Below are positions 44,136 through 52,667 of a stretch of 64,000 bases of DNA, one piece after another; positions within the stretch are counted from its first letter, which is position 1, and each line of letters starts with the position of its first letter. The translations under genes and the position numbers were made by a program. The stretch is from JAAURB01 sp049649525 (GTDB taxonomy: Bacteria; Cyanobacteriota; Cyanobacteriia; Cyanobacteriales; Microcoleaceae). The notes under the pieces were generated by a model. That model was not told where the DNA came from, ran no database searches, and saw only the letters and a program-made list of their open reading frames with translations. The DNA lies in assembly GCA_049649525.1 (NCBI GenBank), contig JBARZE010000064.1, positions 62,001 through 126,000 on the forward strand. Reading direction: 5' to 3'.

Positions 44136-45053
44136 ATGGAACCACTGCAAACACGGGGACATTTGTTGACTGAACAAAATAATGCTAGTAGTCAAAACCT
44201 CGATCAATTGAGTTCCCTGGAGTTGGTCGATTTATTTAACCGCGAAGATGTCCAAACTCTATTGGCGATCGCTCATTCCCGTGGGGCTATTGCTCAGGCG
44301 ATTGATCTCACTAGCGCTGCCCTAAAGCAAGGTGGACGATTATTCTATGTCGGAGCGGGTACTAGTGGCCGTTTAGGGGTATTAGATGCGGCAGAATGTC
44401 CCCCAACCTTCTGTAGCTCTCCAGAGCTGGTACAGGGAATTATAGCAGGGGGTGCGGGCGCTTTAGTTCGCAGTTCAGAAGATTTAGAAGATAGCATTGC
44501 TGACGGTAAACAGGCAATTTCTCATCGTCACATTACAGAGTTAGATGTTGTGGTGGGCATTAGCGCCGGGGGAACTACGCCTTTTGTGCATGGGGCATTA
44601 GATGCCGCCCGACAACGGGGAGCAACCACTATTTTTATTGCTTGTGTCCCGGCTCAACAAGTCCCAGTCGAAGCCGATGTTGATATTCGTTTGTTAGTTG
44701 GGCCAGAAATTTTAGCAGGCTCAACTCGCCTGAAAGCGGGTACAGTGACAAAAATGGTGTTAAATATTCTTTCGACTGGCGTGATGGTGAAGTTGGGTAA
44801 GGTGTATGGTAATCGCATGGTTGATGTGGCGGTGACGAACCAGAAGTTAGAAGATCGTGCCTTGCGTATTTTAATGGATTTGACCGAAATCAGTCGAGAC
44901 CAGGCAGCTATCTTACTTAAAAATAGCGGTCAGTCGGTGAAATTGGCTTTATTAATGCATTGGACAGGTTTAGATCCGCAACCGGGTAAAGATTTACTCC
45001 AGAAGTTTAACGGAGATTTACGACAAGCTGTTTTGAGTGTTGAAACTTCTTAA
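44136..45053 (+). CDS. murQ: N-acetylmuramic acid 6-phosphate etherase
   Basis: MurQ cleaves the lactyl ether of MurNAc-6-phosphate in peptidoglycan recycling. It is a 305-residue SIS-domain protein. The sugar-phosphate site is GAGTSGRLGVLDAAECPPTF (about residues 68-87); a second conserved stretch is GPEILAGSTRLKAGTVTKM (about 188-206). The C-terminal helical cap contains LLKNSGQSVKLALLM. The N-terminus is slightly long but typical. Peptidoglycan links also come from alr and uppP elsewhere in the window. Confidence 0.95.
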   Translation: MEPLQTRGHLLTEQNNASSQNLDQLSSLELVDLFNREDVQTLLAIAHSRGAIAQAIDLTSAALKQGGRLFYVGAGTSGRLGVLDAAECPPTFCSSPELVQGIIAGGAGALVRSSEDLEDSIADGKQAISHRHITELDVVVGISAGGTTPFVHGALDAARQRGATTIFIACVPAQQVPVEADVDIRLLVGPEILAGSTRLKAGTVTKMVLNILSTGVMVKLGKVYGNRMVDVAVTNQKLEDRALRILMDLTEISRDQAAILLKNSGQSVKLALLMHWTGLDPQPGKDLLQKFNGDLRQAVLSVETS

Positions 45054-45055
45054 AT

Positions 45056-45106
45056 GATGAGTTATGAATTATGAATTATGAATTATGAATTATGAATTAG
45101 GCATAA
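45056..45106 (+). repeat. ATGAATT microsatellite
   Basis: About five units of ATGAATTAT (nine bases each) stand directly after the murQ stop. Shorter versions occur in the composite repeats at 16.8 kb and 23.7 kb. Confidence 0.85.
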
Positions 45107-45123
45107 AAATGCTTTCCTGACTT

Positions 45124-45297
45124 ATTACTCATAACTTCTGTACAGACGTTACTCCCTCATTAAATCTTAACTGAAACCCAGATGAATAATGAGTAGGATT
45201 TCTGATGATTGTCAAAGATTTACACTCATTACTCATAACTTCTGTACAGACGTTACATGTAACGTCTCTACTCCCTCATTAAATCTTAACTGAAACC
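45124..45297 (+). repeat. direct repeat pair with palindrome-length insertion
   Basis: Copies at 45124-45178 and 45228-45297 share ATTACTCATAACTTCTG, TACAGACGTTA, and CTCCCTCATTAAATCTTAAC. The second copy differs by a 15-bp insertion that turns the half-site into the near-perfect palindrome 45244-45271. The block lies in the 276-bp gap between murQ and lysS, which converge. Confidence 0.85.
45244..45271. repeat. near-perfect 28-bp palindrome
   Basis: The central 20 bases AGACGTTACATGTAACGTCT are a perfect palindrome; the outer GTAC/CTAC adds one mismatch. Related copies are at 1527-1554 and probably 13108-13136. It lies between convergent genes and could act as a hairpin on either transcript. 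Confidence 0.85.
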
Positions 45298-45329
45298 AAG
45301 CCGGATACTCGATTTCAGTTATTGATAGT

Positions 45330-46904
45330 CTAAACTTCTTGCTCCTGGGTTGAACGCATAGTTGGAAACATAATTACATCTCGAATACTGGCTGTATTGG
45401 TTATGAACATTACCAAGCGGTCTACACCAATTCCCAAACCGCCACAGTTTGGCATACCCAAAGACAAAGCTTGAATATAGTCTTCATCCATGGGATGAGC
45501 TTCTTCATCTCCAGCAGATTTCTGTTGTAATTGCTCTTCAAAGCGTTGGCGTTGATCTTGAGGATCATTCAATTCAGAAAAACCATTGGCGTATTCTGTG
45601 CCGTGAATAAACAATTCAAACCGTTCAACAAAACCGGGTTTAGAACGATGACGCTTTGCCAAAGGACTCACCTCAACCGGAAAATCAATAATAAACGTGG
45701 GTTCAATTAAAGTAGATTCTACTTTTTGATCGAAAACGGCATAAAGTAAATAACCAATACTTTGAGTTTCCAACTTAGATAAATTTAAGTCCAGTTGCTC
45801 CGCTTTTTCAATTGCTTCTGTTAAGGTTAATTGTTCAAAATCTAACCCCGTTTTTTCCCGAACCGCTTCAACCATCGTTTGCACTTTCCAGTGTTTGCCT
45901 GTAAAAGTCGGATATTGCTCACTATAATCATAACTTCGTTCTAGTGATATTGTGTTTTCTTGATATTCTAAGGTTTCGATCTCTCCGAATTGATCCCGAA
46001 TCACTTCACAAATCAGGTTTTCTGTCAAGGTCATAATATCAAAATAATCAGCATAAGCTTGATAAACCTCAATCGATGTAAACTCCGGGTTATGAGTGCT
46101 ATCAATCCCTTCATTTCTGAAAACTCTACCCACCTCAAATACTCGTTCAAACCCGCCACAAATTGCTCGCTTGAGAAATAACTCCGTTGCAATTCTCAGA
46201 TATAAATTAATATCAAGGGTATTATGATGAGTCATAAAAGGTCGCGCCGCAGCACCACCATAAATCGCTTGTAAAACAGGAGTCTCAATCTCATCAAAAT
46301 CTTCCTCCCACAGATAGGTTCTAATACTTTTAAGAATTTGACTCCGAACTTTAAAGTTTTTAAAGGAATTGGGATCGCTAACTAATCCTAACTCTCGATG
46401 ACGGCGGCAGATTTCTGGATCATTAATCCCATAATAAGAATCAGGAAAAGGAATGGTTGCTTTAGAAAGTAAATCTAATTGTTCAACTTGTACAGATAAT
46501 TCTCCTCTATTGGTACGACAACCAATCCCCGAAACCCCTACAAAATCCCCAGTATCGAGATATTTTTTAATTTGATTAAATGACATACCGGGATCGCCTT
46601 GAACCAATTTTTTCTCTACTTTTAATTGAATCGTTCCGGATACATCTGTTAATCCAATAAAGCCAATACTACCACTATCGCGCTTAAACGTAATCCGACC
46701 ACAAACCTTTAAAGGTCGTTTCTGTGAATCAGCCTCACCATTACTCAGTTCCTGCCCCGGTTGAGCAAATAAATCCTTAATCTCTTGAGCCGTATGCGAT
46801 CGCTCAAATGATATGCTGGGATACGGATCAATACCTAGCGATCGCAAATCTGAAACCTTTTGAGATCGAACTTCTGTTTCGTTACGAGTCTCTTTCTGAG
46901 CCAT
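45330..46904 (-). CDS. lysS: lysyl-tRNA synthetase (class II)
   Basis: The 524-residue product has an N-terminal OB-fold anticodon-binding domain (about residues 65-165, VCGRITFKRDSGSIGFIGL). The class II catalytic core has motif 2 in FEVGRVFRNEGIDSTHNPEF (about 260-279) and motif 3 in GLGIGVDRLVMFI (about 490-502). Motif 1 lies around RTYLWEEDFDEIETPVL. Length fits the cyanobacterial enzyme. It charges tRNA-Lys with lysine. Confidence 0.96.
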   Translation of the reverse strand: MAQKETRNETEVRSQKVSDLRSLGIDPYPSISFERSHTAQEIKDLFAQPGQELSNGEADSQKRPLKVCGRITFKRDSGSIGFIGLTDVSGTIQLKVEKKLVQGDPGMSFNQIKKYLDTGDFVGVSGIGCRTNRGELSVQVEQLDLLSKATIPFPDSYYGINDPEICRRHRELGLVSDPNSFKNFKVRSQILKSIRTYLWEEDFDEIETPVLQAIYGGAAARPFMTHHNTLDINLYLRIATELFLKRAICGGFERVFEVGRVFRNEGIDSTHNPEFTSIEVYQAYADYFDIMTLTENLICEVIRDQFGEIETLEYQENTISLERSYDYSEQYPTFTGKHWKVQTMVEAVREKTGLDFEQLTLTEAIEKAEQLDLNLSKLETQSIGYLLYAVFDQKVESTLIEPTFIIDFPVEVSPLAKRHRSKPGFVERFELFIHGTEYANGFSELNDPQDQRQRFEEQLQQKSAGDEEAHPMDEDYIQALSLGMPNCGGLGIGVDRLVMFITNTASIRDVIMFPTMRSTQEQEV

Positions 46905-47130
46905 ATCGGGTGATGTCCTATTCCTATATGCAATTAAATCAGACTACTATCATAGCGGTTGGTTACGGCTGATTTATGATAAATCATAGGTTGTGGAAAA
47001 ATATTTGTATAGAACCCGTTCGAGATCTTTATTAAGAGGATATTATCAATTCAGAATATATCTCTGTTGTCCTGAGTTAAATAATTTTTGCTTAACTGAT
47101 AAAAGCTAAACCATTTAAAAAAGATATATC

Positions 47131-47148
47131 TGTCAAATTATCATGACA
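47131..47148. promoter_or_regulatory. inverted repeat TGTCA-N8-TGACA, candidate operator (copy 2)
   Basis: The arms are identical to those at 4547-4564 and the site is 45 bp upstream of the -35 box, against 46 bp in copy 1. Confidence 0.45.
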
Positions 47149-47193
47149 TTGTAACGAGATGTAATGCATCTTGATTGCACGATTTTATAGGGG

Positions 47194-47221
47194 TTGACAG
47201 CTTCGCCTCGGATCTGATAAT
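47194..47221 (+). promoter_or_regulatory. candidate sigma70-type promoter, orphan
   Basis: Consensus TTGACA is followed after 16 bases by GATAAT. The -35 box is conserved with copy 1. The predicted start is at about 47227. It reads toward the 3' end of lptC, against that gene's direction. Confidence 0.5.
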
Positions 47222-47471
47222 CTGTTGGCATAGAGTAAAATTTGAGAATAGTTCTGCCTACAAAGATAAAAATATAGTCAGTCTTCTCTTCAAACCCTGA
47301 TTATCTCGAAAAAGCTATCGCTATATTCCTCATTTTTCACCTTTTCAGAACCCGACAAATAGAGCGCAGATGACAAACTTTGCTAGAAGGCGAATTTGAC
47401 AAAAAAACTTAAATGTGTATCTACTCCATTTCAAATAGTATGAGTTATCAGAAGCTTTAACAACGCAATAA

Positions 47472-48701
47472 CTATTGCGGCACAAATTCCGTTATTACCT
47501 GTTGCTGAGAATTACCACTTTTAACCACAATCGTTTCATTATTCAGTTCCCCCACTGCCGTATCTCCTCGTAAATCCAACGGCGGATCGCTTTGGCGATA
47601 AATCACATTACCAGTTGCTTCAAAGCTTTGTTGAGGAATATACCAGGTCAATTGATCGGTATTAACTTGAGCTTGTCGCTTTTGCCCAATCCCGACAACA
47701 TTACCTTTAAGTCGAAACACTTCTTTGGCTAAATCTCCTGCTCCTTGGTTCGCCGTAAAAGTAACCCCTTCTTCAGAATGAATAATCGTAATCGGTTGAG
47801 GAGAATTAATCGTTTGCTGTTGATAATTCCAGTTTAATTCCTGTCCTCCAATTTTTAAAGAGGGTTCAGATAAAGCGATTTGAACATTTTGCTTCAGGGT
47901 CGCTAATTGAGTTTGTAAATTAACTTCTCCGCTTTCAGCCACAGCCCGATCTGTGATAGTTTGATCAAGATAACGATCAATTTTCAGGGGTTGATCGCTG
48001 ACTAACTTTTCCTCTTCCCAATACCAAATAATATGATCTGTGTGTAATTTTACCACCGGATCTTTAGAACTGGCCACCACCTGATTCCAAAACTCTGCCC
48101 GTTTTTCTTTATTAAAAACCTGTGCTTCAGTGGCGATCGCCTGCATTTTTTCATGCTCCCCACTCACCCCATTACGAACAATTAAAATTTCTTGTTCAAC
48201 AGTCCACTCTAATTCCTCACCCCGCAAGACTAAGCCATTTTGGGGATCTGTCGCCATTATTTTATCCCGTAATACAATGCGCTTACTATCTTGATAAACC
48301 TCCCCCTTTTGTGCTTCAATTTTATACAATAATTCTCCATCTCGATACAGCTCTCCTGAAGGCTGAATGACTAGAGCCACCCGTTGATCGGGACTGTAAC
48401 TGGCTTGTTTGGCTTCTACCCGCCACAAGAGTTGTCCCTGCTCATTGGCTTGTTCTAAAGTGACATCATCCAAGGTCAAGCTATCCTCAAATTCTTTTTC
48501 TGGCGTTTGAGAGGAGTCTGCCGGTTCTGGGAGGGATTGAGATTGCGGCTGAGACTGACAACCCACCATGACCCATATCAACCCTAACGCCAATAGCATC
48601 TTACAGGAGGTGATTAAATACATTAGCGGGTGGGCTAACTTTAAGTAATCCCTCTGCAAGACATTAAACTGAGCATTGATAGAGTCAGTTTTCACCTTCA
48701 T
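47472..48701 (-). CDS. lptC: LPS export periplasmic protein LptC, cyanobacterial long form
   Basis: The 409-residue product has a hydrophobic N-terminal helix, MLLALGLIWVMVGCQ (about residues 35-49), which ends in a possible lipobox cysteine. The rest is beta-rich with repeated strands of the LptC/LptA (OstA) type, such as QVALVIQPSGELYRDGELLYKIEA-like segments and LKGNVVGIG. It is about twice the length of the E. coli protein, as is usual in cyanobacteria. LptC links the inner-membrane LptBFG exporter to the periplasmic bridge. The LabA-like gene lies two bases upstream, so the two are in one operon. Confidence 0.85.
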   Translation of the reverse strand: MKVKTDSINAQFNVLQRDYLKLAHPLMYLITSCKMLLALGLIWVMVGCQSQPQSQSLPEPADSSQTPEKEFEDSLTLDDVTLEQANEQGQLLWRVEAKQASYSPDQRVALVIQPSGELYRDGELLYKIEAQKGEVYQDSKRIVLRDKIMATDPQNGLVLRGEELEWTVEQEILIVRNGVSGEHEKMQAIATEAQVFNKEKRAEFWNQVVASSKDPVVKLHTDHIIWYWEEEKLVSDQPLKIDRYLDQTITDRAVAESGEVNLQTQLATLKQNVQIALSEPSLKIGGQELNWNYQQQTINSPQPITIIHSEEGVTFTANQGAGDLAKEVFRLKGNVVGIGQKRQAQVNTDQLTWYIPQQSFEATGNVIYRQSDPPLDLRGDTAVGELNNETIVVKSGNSQQQVITEFVPQ

Positions 48702-48703
48702 CC

Positions 48704-49315
48704 TTAGCTGTCAATTTGTCCATCAATAATGCCCATACTAGAGAGCGGACGATAGCTATAACTGGGGCTACGGGAAGTTTTCTGAATCTCTTCTTTGATA
48801 GCTTCTAAATCAATATAGCGATCTGCGACATTAATTAAGCTATCACTGGTCATCGATCTCAGACTCACCACTTCAACTCGGACCCCTCGGTAGCTGGCAC
48901 AGTCTACAGCATAAGCGAGATCTCCATCCCCACTGACCAAAACCGCAGTGTCATAAGATCCAGCCAGCGCCATCATATCGACTGCAATTTCCACATCTAA
49001 ATTCGCCTTTTTAGAACCATCCGGAAGTTGAACTAAATCTTTAGCAATCACCCGATACCCATTACGACGCATCCAGAGTAAAAAGCCTTGTTGCTTTTCA
49101 TTGGTACGGTCTACACCCGTGTAGAAAAAAGAGCGTAATAATCGAGACCCAGCGGTCAGGCGACACAAAAGCTTAGTATAGTCAATCTCGATCCCCAACT
49201 GTAATGCGGCATAAAATAAGTTGGAACCGTCAATAAAGATAGCGACTCGTCCTCTATTTTCTAAGACTTGTTCAGGGGTAAAGATATCGCCCTGATTGAT
49301 AGATTGATCGAACAT
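48704..49315 (-). CDS. NYN domain protein, LabA-like
   Basis: In this 203-residue PIN/NYN-type protein, the acidic residues of the fold are in AIFIDGSNLFYAAL (about residues 25-38), LDVEIAVDMMALA (about 105-117) and VLVSGDGDLAYAV (about 124-136). The length and the VADRYIDLEAIKEEI ending resemble LabA, a cyanobacterial protein tied to circadian output in Synechococcus; a role in clock output here is inference. NYN domains are thought to be ribonucleases. Its stop codon is two bases from the lptC start, so the two proteins are co-expressed. Confidence 0.85.
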   Translation of the reverse strand: MFDQSINQGDIFTPEQVLENRGRVAIFIDGSNLFYAALQLGIEIDYTKLLCRLTAGSRLLRSFFYTGVDRTNEKQQGFLLWMRRNGYRVIAKDLVQLPDGSKKANLDVEIAVDMMALAGSYDTAVLVSGDGDLAYAVDCASYRGVRVEVVSLRSMTSDSLINVADRYIDLEAIKEEIQKTSRSPSYSYRPLSSMGIIDGQIDS

Positions 49316-49439
49316 GATTGTTATACCTCATTTATTAAACTTGATTTTTCAAACTGGAAAACAAAACTAAAGAAAAATGTTGCTCAGTGATATAATATTG
49401 AATGAGAGTTGATAGAATAATGATGAATAAATGTAATTT

Positions 49440-51023
49440 TTATTCAACCTCTATTCTTTGAAAGACAGGTTGCGGTTCACCTAAGGGTTGATTAGATGGA
49501 AGTATACCCCAACTTCCATGAACTTGGTAAGCTAACTCAGTGCCAATTGTGTTTATGTTTCTAAAGTCTAACGAAAAACCAAGCTGATGGTAAACTGATG
49601 TGCTAATTTCTGGAATAATTGGCGAGAGTAGATAAGCTGAAAGCCTGACAGATTCAAGTACACTATAAAGCACTTGACTGACTAATTCGAGTTTTTCTTG
49701 CTTATACAAACTCCAAGGCGCTTGCTCATCAATATACTTATTTCCGGCTTGAACAAGGGCTAAGACGGCTGTACAAGCTTCGCTAAAAGCCAAACTCTCG
49801 TAAGCATGAGCAACTGTTTCTCCTAAAGGAATTCCCAACGCTTTTAAGGGATGATCTGCCGCAATATCTCCCCCCTGACAGTCGGGAATACAACCCTTAA
49901 AATATTTGTGAGCCATTTTCAATGTTCGGTTGAGTAGATTCCCCAGATCGTTGGCTAAATCGGCATTGACCGTATTCACAAATCGAGTCTCGCTAAAATC
50001 TCCATCTTGGCCGAATTCAATTTCTTTGAGAAAATAGTAGCGCACAGCATCAGCCCCAAAGCGGTTGACTAAATCAACGGGATCAAGGGTATTTCCCAAG
50101 CTTTTACCCATTTTTCGCCCTTCTTTAGTTAGAAAACCGTGTCCAAAGATACGACCCGGTAGGGGTAAATCAGCAGACAGCAGCATTGCAGGCCAGTAGA
50201 TAGCGTGGAAGCGTAGAATATCTTTTCCTATCAAATGGAGGTTAATGGGCCACCAGTGGCTCAGAGCGTTCTCTAAAGTGGGTTCTTGCTCGTCATCGAG
50301 TAAAGCAGTAATATATCCGACTAAAGCATCAAACCAAACATATAAAGTTTGACTAGGATCATTGGGAACTGGGAAACCCCAATCCACATTCACCCGAGAA
50401 ATCGAAAAATCCTCTAAACCGCGACTGACAAAACTCATCACTTCATTGCGGCGGCTTTCAGGTTGAACAAAATCAGGTTGTTTCTGATACAGTTCTTCAA
50501 GCTGAGTTTGATATTGAGAAAGCCGAAAGAAATAGTTTTGTTCGTCTCGCCATTCTACTGCTTTATTGCTATGAATGGGACAATACTTCTCGTCAATTAA
50601 TTCTCGTTTTTCCTTAAACTCTTCACAAGAGACACAATACCAGCCCTGCTGTTGACTGAGATAAATATCTCCTTTATCCCAAACCCGTTGAAAAAACTGT
50701 TTAACAATCACCTCATGACGCGGTGCAGTCGTCCGACTAAAGCGATCATAACGAATATGAAGCTGCTGCCAGAGCTGCTCAAAACTGTGAGCAATCGTGT
50801 CACAATGTGCTTGAGGACTTCGCCCCAAACTCTCAGCCGTCCGCTGGATTTTCTGGCCATGTTCATCAGTTCCGGTAATCAACAAGACCGATTGTCCCTG
50901 TAAACGTTTAAACTGAGCCAGAGCATCTGCTGCCATGGTGGTGTAAGCACTACCGACATGAGGAACATCATTAACGTAGTATAAGGGAGTGGTTAAAGAA
51001 AATGTGTTTTGAGTTGATTTCAT
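49440..51023 (-). CDS. metG: methionyl-tRNA synthetase
   Basis: This 527-residue class I synthetase has the HIGH-type motif PLYYVNDVPHVGSAYTT (about residues 13-29) and the KMSKS motif as GRKMGKSLGN (about 304-313). The zinc-region insert carries WYCVSCEEF and KYCPIH. The C-terminal helical anticodon-binding domain is intact, without the EMAP/Trbp111 extension found in some species. It charges tRNA-Met with methionine. It is a single gene, 124 bp from the LabA-like gene on the same strand. Confidence 0.96.
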   Translation of the reverse strand: MKSTQNTFSLTTPLYYVNDVPHVGSAYTTMAADALAQFKRLQGQSVLLITGTDEHGQKIQRTAESLGRSPQAHCDTIAHSFEQLWQQLHIRYDRFSRTTAPRHEVIVKQFFQRVWDKGDIYLSQQQGWYCVSCEEFKEKRELIDEKYCPIHSNKAVEWRDEQNYFFRLSQYQTQLEELYQKQPDFVQPESRRNEVMSFVSRGLEDFSISRVNVDWGFPVPNDPSQTLYVWFDALVGYITALLDDEQEPTLENALSHWWPINLHLIGKDILRFHAIYWPAMLLSADLPLPGRIFGHGFLTKEGRKMGKSLGNTLDPVDLVNRFGADAVRYYFLKEIEFGQDGDFSETRFVNTVNADLANDLGNLLNRTLKMAHKYFKGCIPDCQGGDIAADHPLKALGIPLGETVAHAYESLAFSEACTAVLALVQAGNKYIDEQAPWSLYKQEKLELVSQVLYSVLESVRLSAYLLSPIIPEISTSVYHQLGFSLDFRNINTIGTELAYQVHGSWGILPSNQPLGEPQPVFQRIEVE

Positions 51024-51676
51024 AGGAAATTGGAAAAGTGATGACCTCTTAAATTAAGGTTGTGGAAAACAGCAATAGTAACAACTCAGCTCAAATCAAG
51101 TATTGTCAATCCATTTAATTTAGGAGCATCTGAGTTAGGAATTGTTGATTTTTCTAGTCAGGGAGACAATAAAGTGACAAACTTAACTCACTAGCCAGTT
51201 AGCAACTGAGCGATACGACCCGAGAGGTGCTTAATCACACTGCTTTCTCTGTTTGTTCAGAGGTCTTTCAACTAAAACCGGATCGCATCCCTTAAAAATG
51301 CTAATCACGAAAATTGATTTAGTCTCTTTAACCTGACTGACTGCCCTTAGCAGTGTCTCCTGGCAATCGGTGTCAAGCTTGACAGAACAAAGCTTTAAAT
51401 GACATTGATTTGAGTTAACGTCTATAGATTTTATTTTAAAAGTAAGCTTCAAAATTATAGTACTTTTTCAATTAAAATCAAGGGGCATGGCAATCATCTT
51501 AAGCTTCTATCACAAGAGTTGAAGAATTAATAAATTTATGCTGAAATCTGGCGACAGCGGTTTAACCCAAAATCAGTCTTTAAATAGAGGTTAGCAACGG
51601 TTCATATTGATTAACTTTGAATAGTCATCGTCATTGCTGATAGTCCTGATTGACTTTATTTATTTACTTCTAAGCT
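51024..51676. other. 653-bp spacer, no supported gene
   Basis: A 73-codon minus-strand frame (51231-51452) begins at TTG, has no ribosome-binding site and no recognisable family, so it is not called. Sequence features are limited to a short inverted TCAAGCTTGA near 51374 and A+T-rich stretches that should hold the promoters of metG and plsC. Confidence 0.4.
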
Positions 51677-52402
51677 ATGTCTTCAACTCGAACAGTGCAA
51701 ATCTCACGTACTTTACTCAGTGGATTTGGAACCCGTTTATTTTTATATAATCAAAATAGAATTCCTCAAAATAGCGCTGTGTTAATTGTCAGCAATCATC
51801 GCAGCTTTCTCGATCCGATTTTACTCACTGCTGCCATCGCTCGTCCCATTCGCTTTGCCTGTCATCATTATATGGGTGAAGTTCCTTTCTTAAAAGATCT
51901 GGTGACGACTTTGGGGGCTTTTCCCTTGAATGACGCTTCTAATCATCCTAAACACTTCTTTCAGCAAGCCACTGAGTTGCTGCAACAAGGGGAAGCAGTG
52001 GGAATTTTTCCAGAAGGGGCTGAACCGATGGTAAAATTTAGTCCACCCAATACAGTTGGCTCATTTCAACGAGGATTTGCTCATTTAGCCTTACGCGCAA
52101 ATGTTGATAATTTAGCGGTTTTACCTGTGGCGATGGCGGCGTTTGAAGAAGAATCTATTTCATCAATGATTCCTCTACGACTGTTGAGTTGGTTTGACCC
52201 CTCAGAGCCGCTATTTGCTCAATCAGGTTGGCATCCTCTGATTATTTATCGTCGAGTCAATGTGTTAATTGGTCAACCTTACTGGATTACTCCTCAACGA
52301 CAACAACAATATCGAGGTAAACAAGGGAAACAAGCTGCTTTAGAATTAACAGATCATTGCCAAACAGAAATTGCTCAGTTGTTGCAACAAGGTTGTATTT
52401 AA
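51677..52402 (+). CDS. plsC: 1-acyl-sn-glycerol-3-phosphate acyltransferase family protein
   Basis: The 241-residue product has the catalytic NHx4D motif as NHRSFLDPILL (about residues 40-50) and the glycerol-phosphate-binding FPEGAEP (about 114-120), the two signatures of PlsC-type acyltransferases. A possible amphipathic N-terminal stretch could associate it with the membrane, but there is no strong transmembrane helix. It would acylate lysophosphatidate in membrane-lipid synthesis; other acyl acceptors are possible. It stands alone. Confidence 0.85.
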   Translation: MSSTRTVQISRTLLSGFGTRLFLYNQNRIPQNSAVLIVSNHRSFLDPILLTAAIARPIRFACHHYMGEVPFLKDLVTTLGAFPLNDASNHPKHFFQQATELLQQGEAVGIFPEGAEPMVKFSPPNTVGSFQRGFAHLALRANVDNLAVLPVAMAAFEEESISSMIPLRLLSWFDPSEPLFAQSGWHPLIIYRRVNVLIGQPYWITPQRQQQYRGKQGKQAALELTDHCQTEIAQLLQQGCI

Positions 52403-52667
52403 TCAATTTTTTGTATTACTCTGTTTTGATAAATCGAGAAGTTACAGTTATTTTTTCATCAATTCATTCACCACTGTAAATTACTGCCTCGAATAAAATT
52501 TATCTCAGAATAACTCAGCGAGCAACTCTCCTCAAGAGTTCATCATCAAAATTAGAATTAAATAATGAGTTGAACTTCAATCATAATATCCCGGCTCTCA
52601 ACCCCAGTTATGCTCCGTGATATCCCCCATTTATTGCTCGTCAAATAACTCCTATTTTTTATCGCCT

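Larger units (their letters stand above)
47050..47335 (+). repeat. two-copy conserved promoter/leader module, copy 2 (possible small RNA gene)
   Basis: Blocks match copy 1 (4360-4645) in inverse order: 47059-47065, 47081-47090, 47131-47137, 47143-47151, 47190-47202, 47255-47264 and 47288-47305, with spacing within one base. On the plus strand it has TTGACA (47194-47199), 16 bases, then GATAAT (47216-47221), and a GGCA/TGCC hairpin (47227-47258) at the predicted RNA start. The following RNA would contain both conserved boxes TGCCTACAAA and CTTCAAACCCTGATTATC. No gene follows in that direction, which points to a noncoding transcript or a decayed copy of a promoter. Confidence 0.7.
46905..47471. 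other. 567-bp spacer between lptC and lysS
   Basis: Both flanking genes read on the minus strand, so the promoter of lysS is at its left end. Most of the rest is the second copy of the two-copy module (47050-47335), whose own promoter reads on the plus strand toward the 3' end of lptC. No protein-coding frame longer than about ten codons follows that promoter. Confidence 0.6.

Noticed and set aside
51231..51452. 73-codon minus-strand frame in the metG-plsC spacer
   Set aside because: It begins at TTG without a ribosome-binding site and matches no family I know. It remains possible but is not supported.
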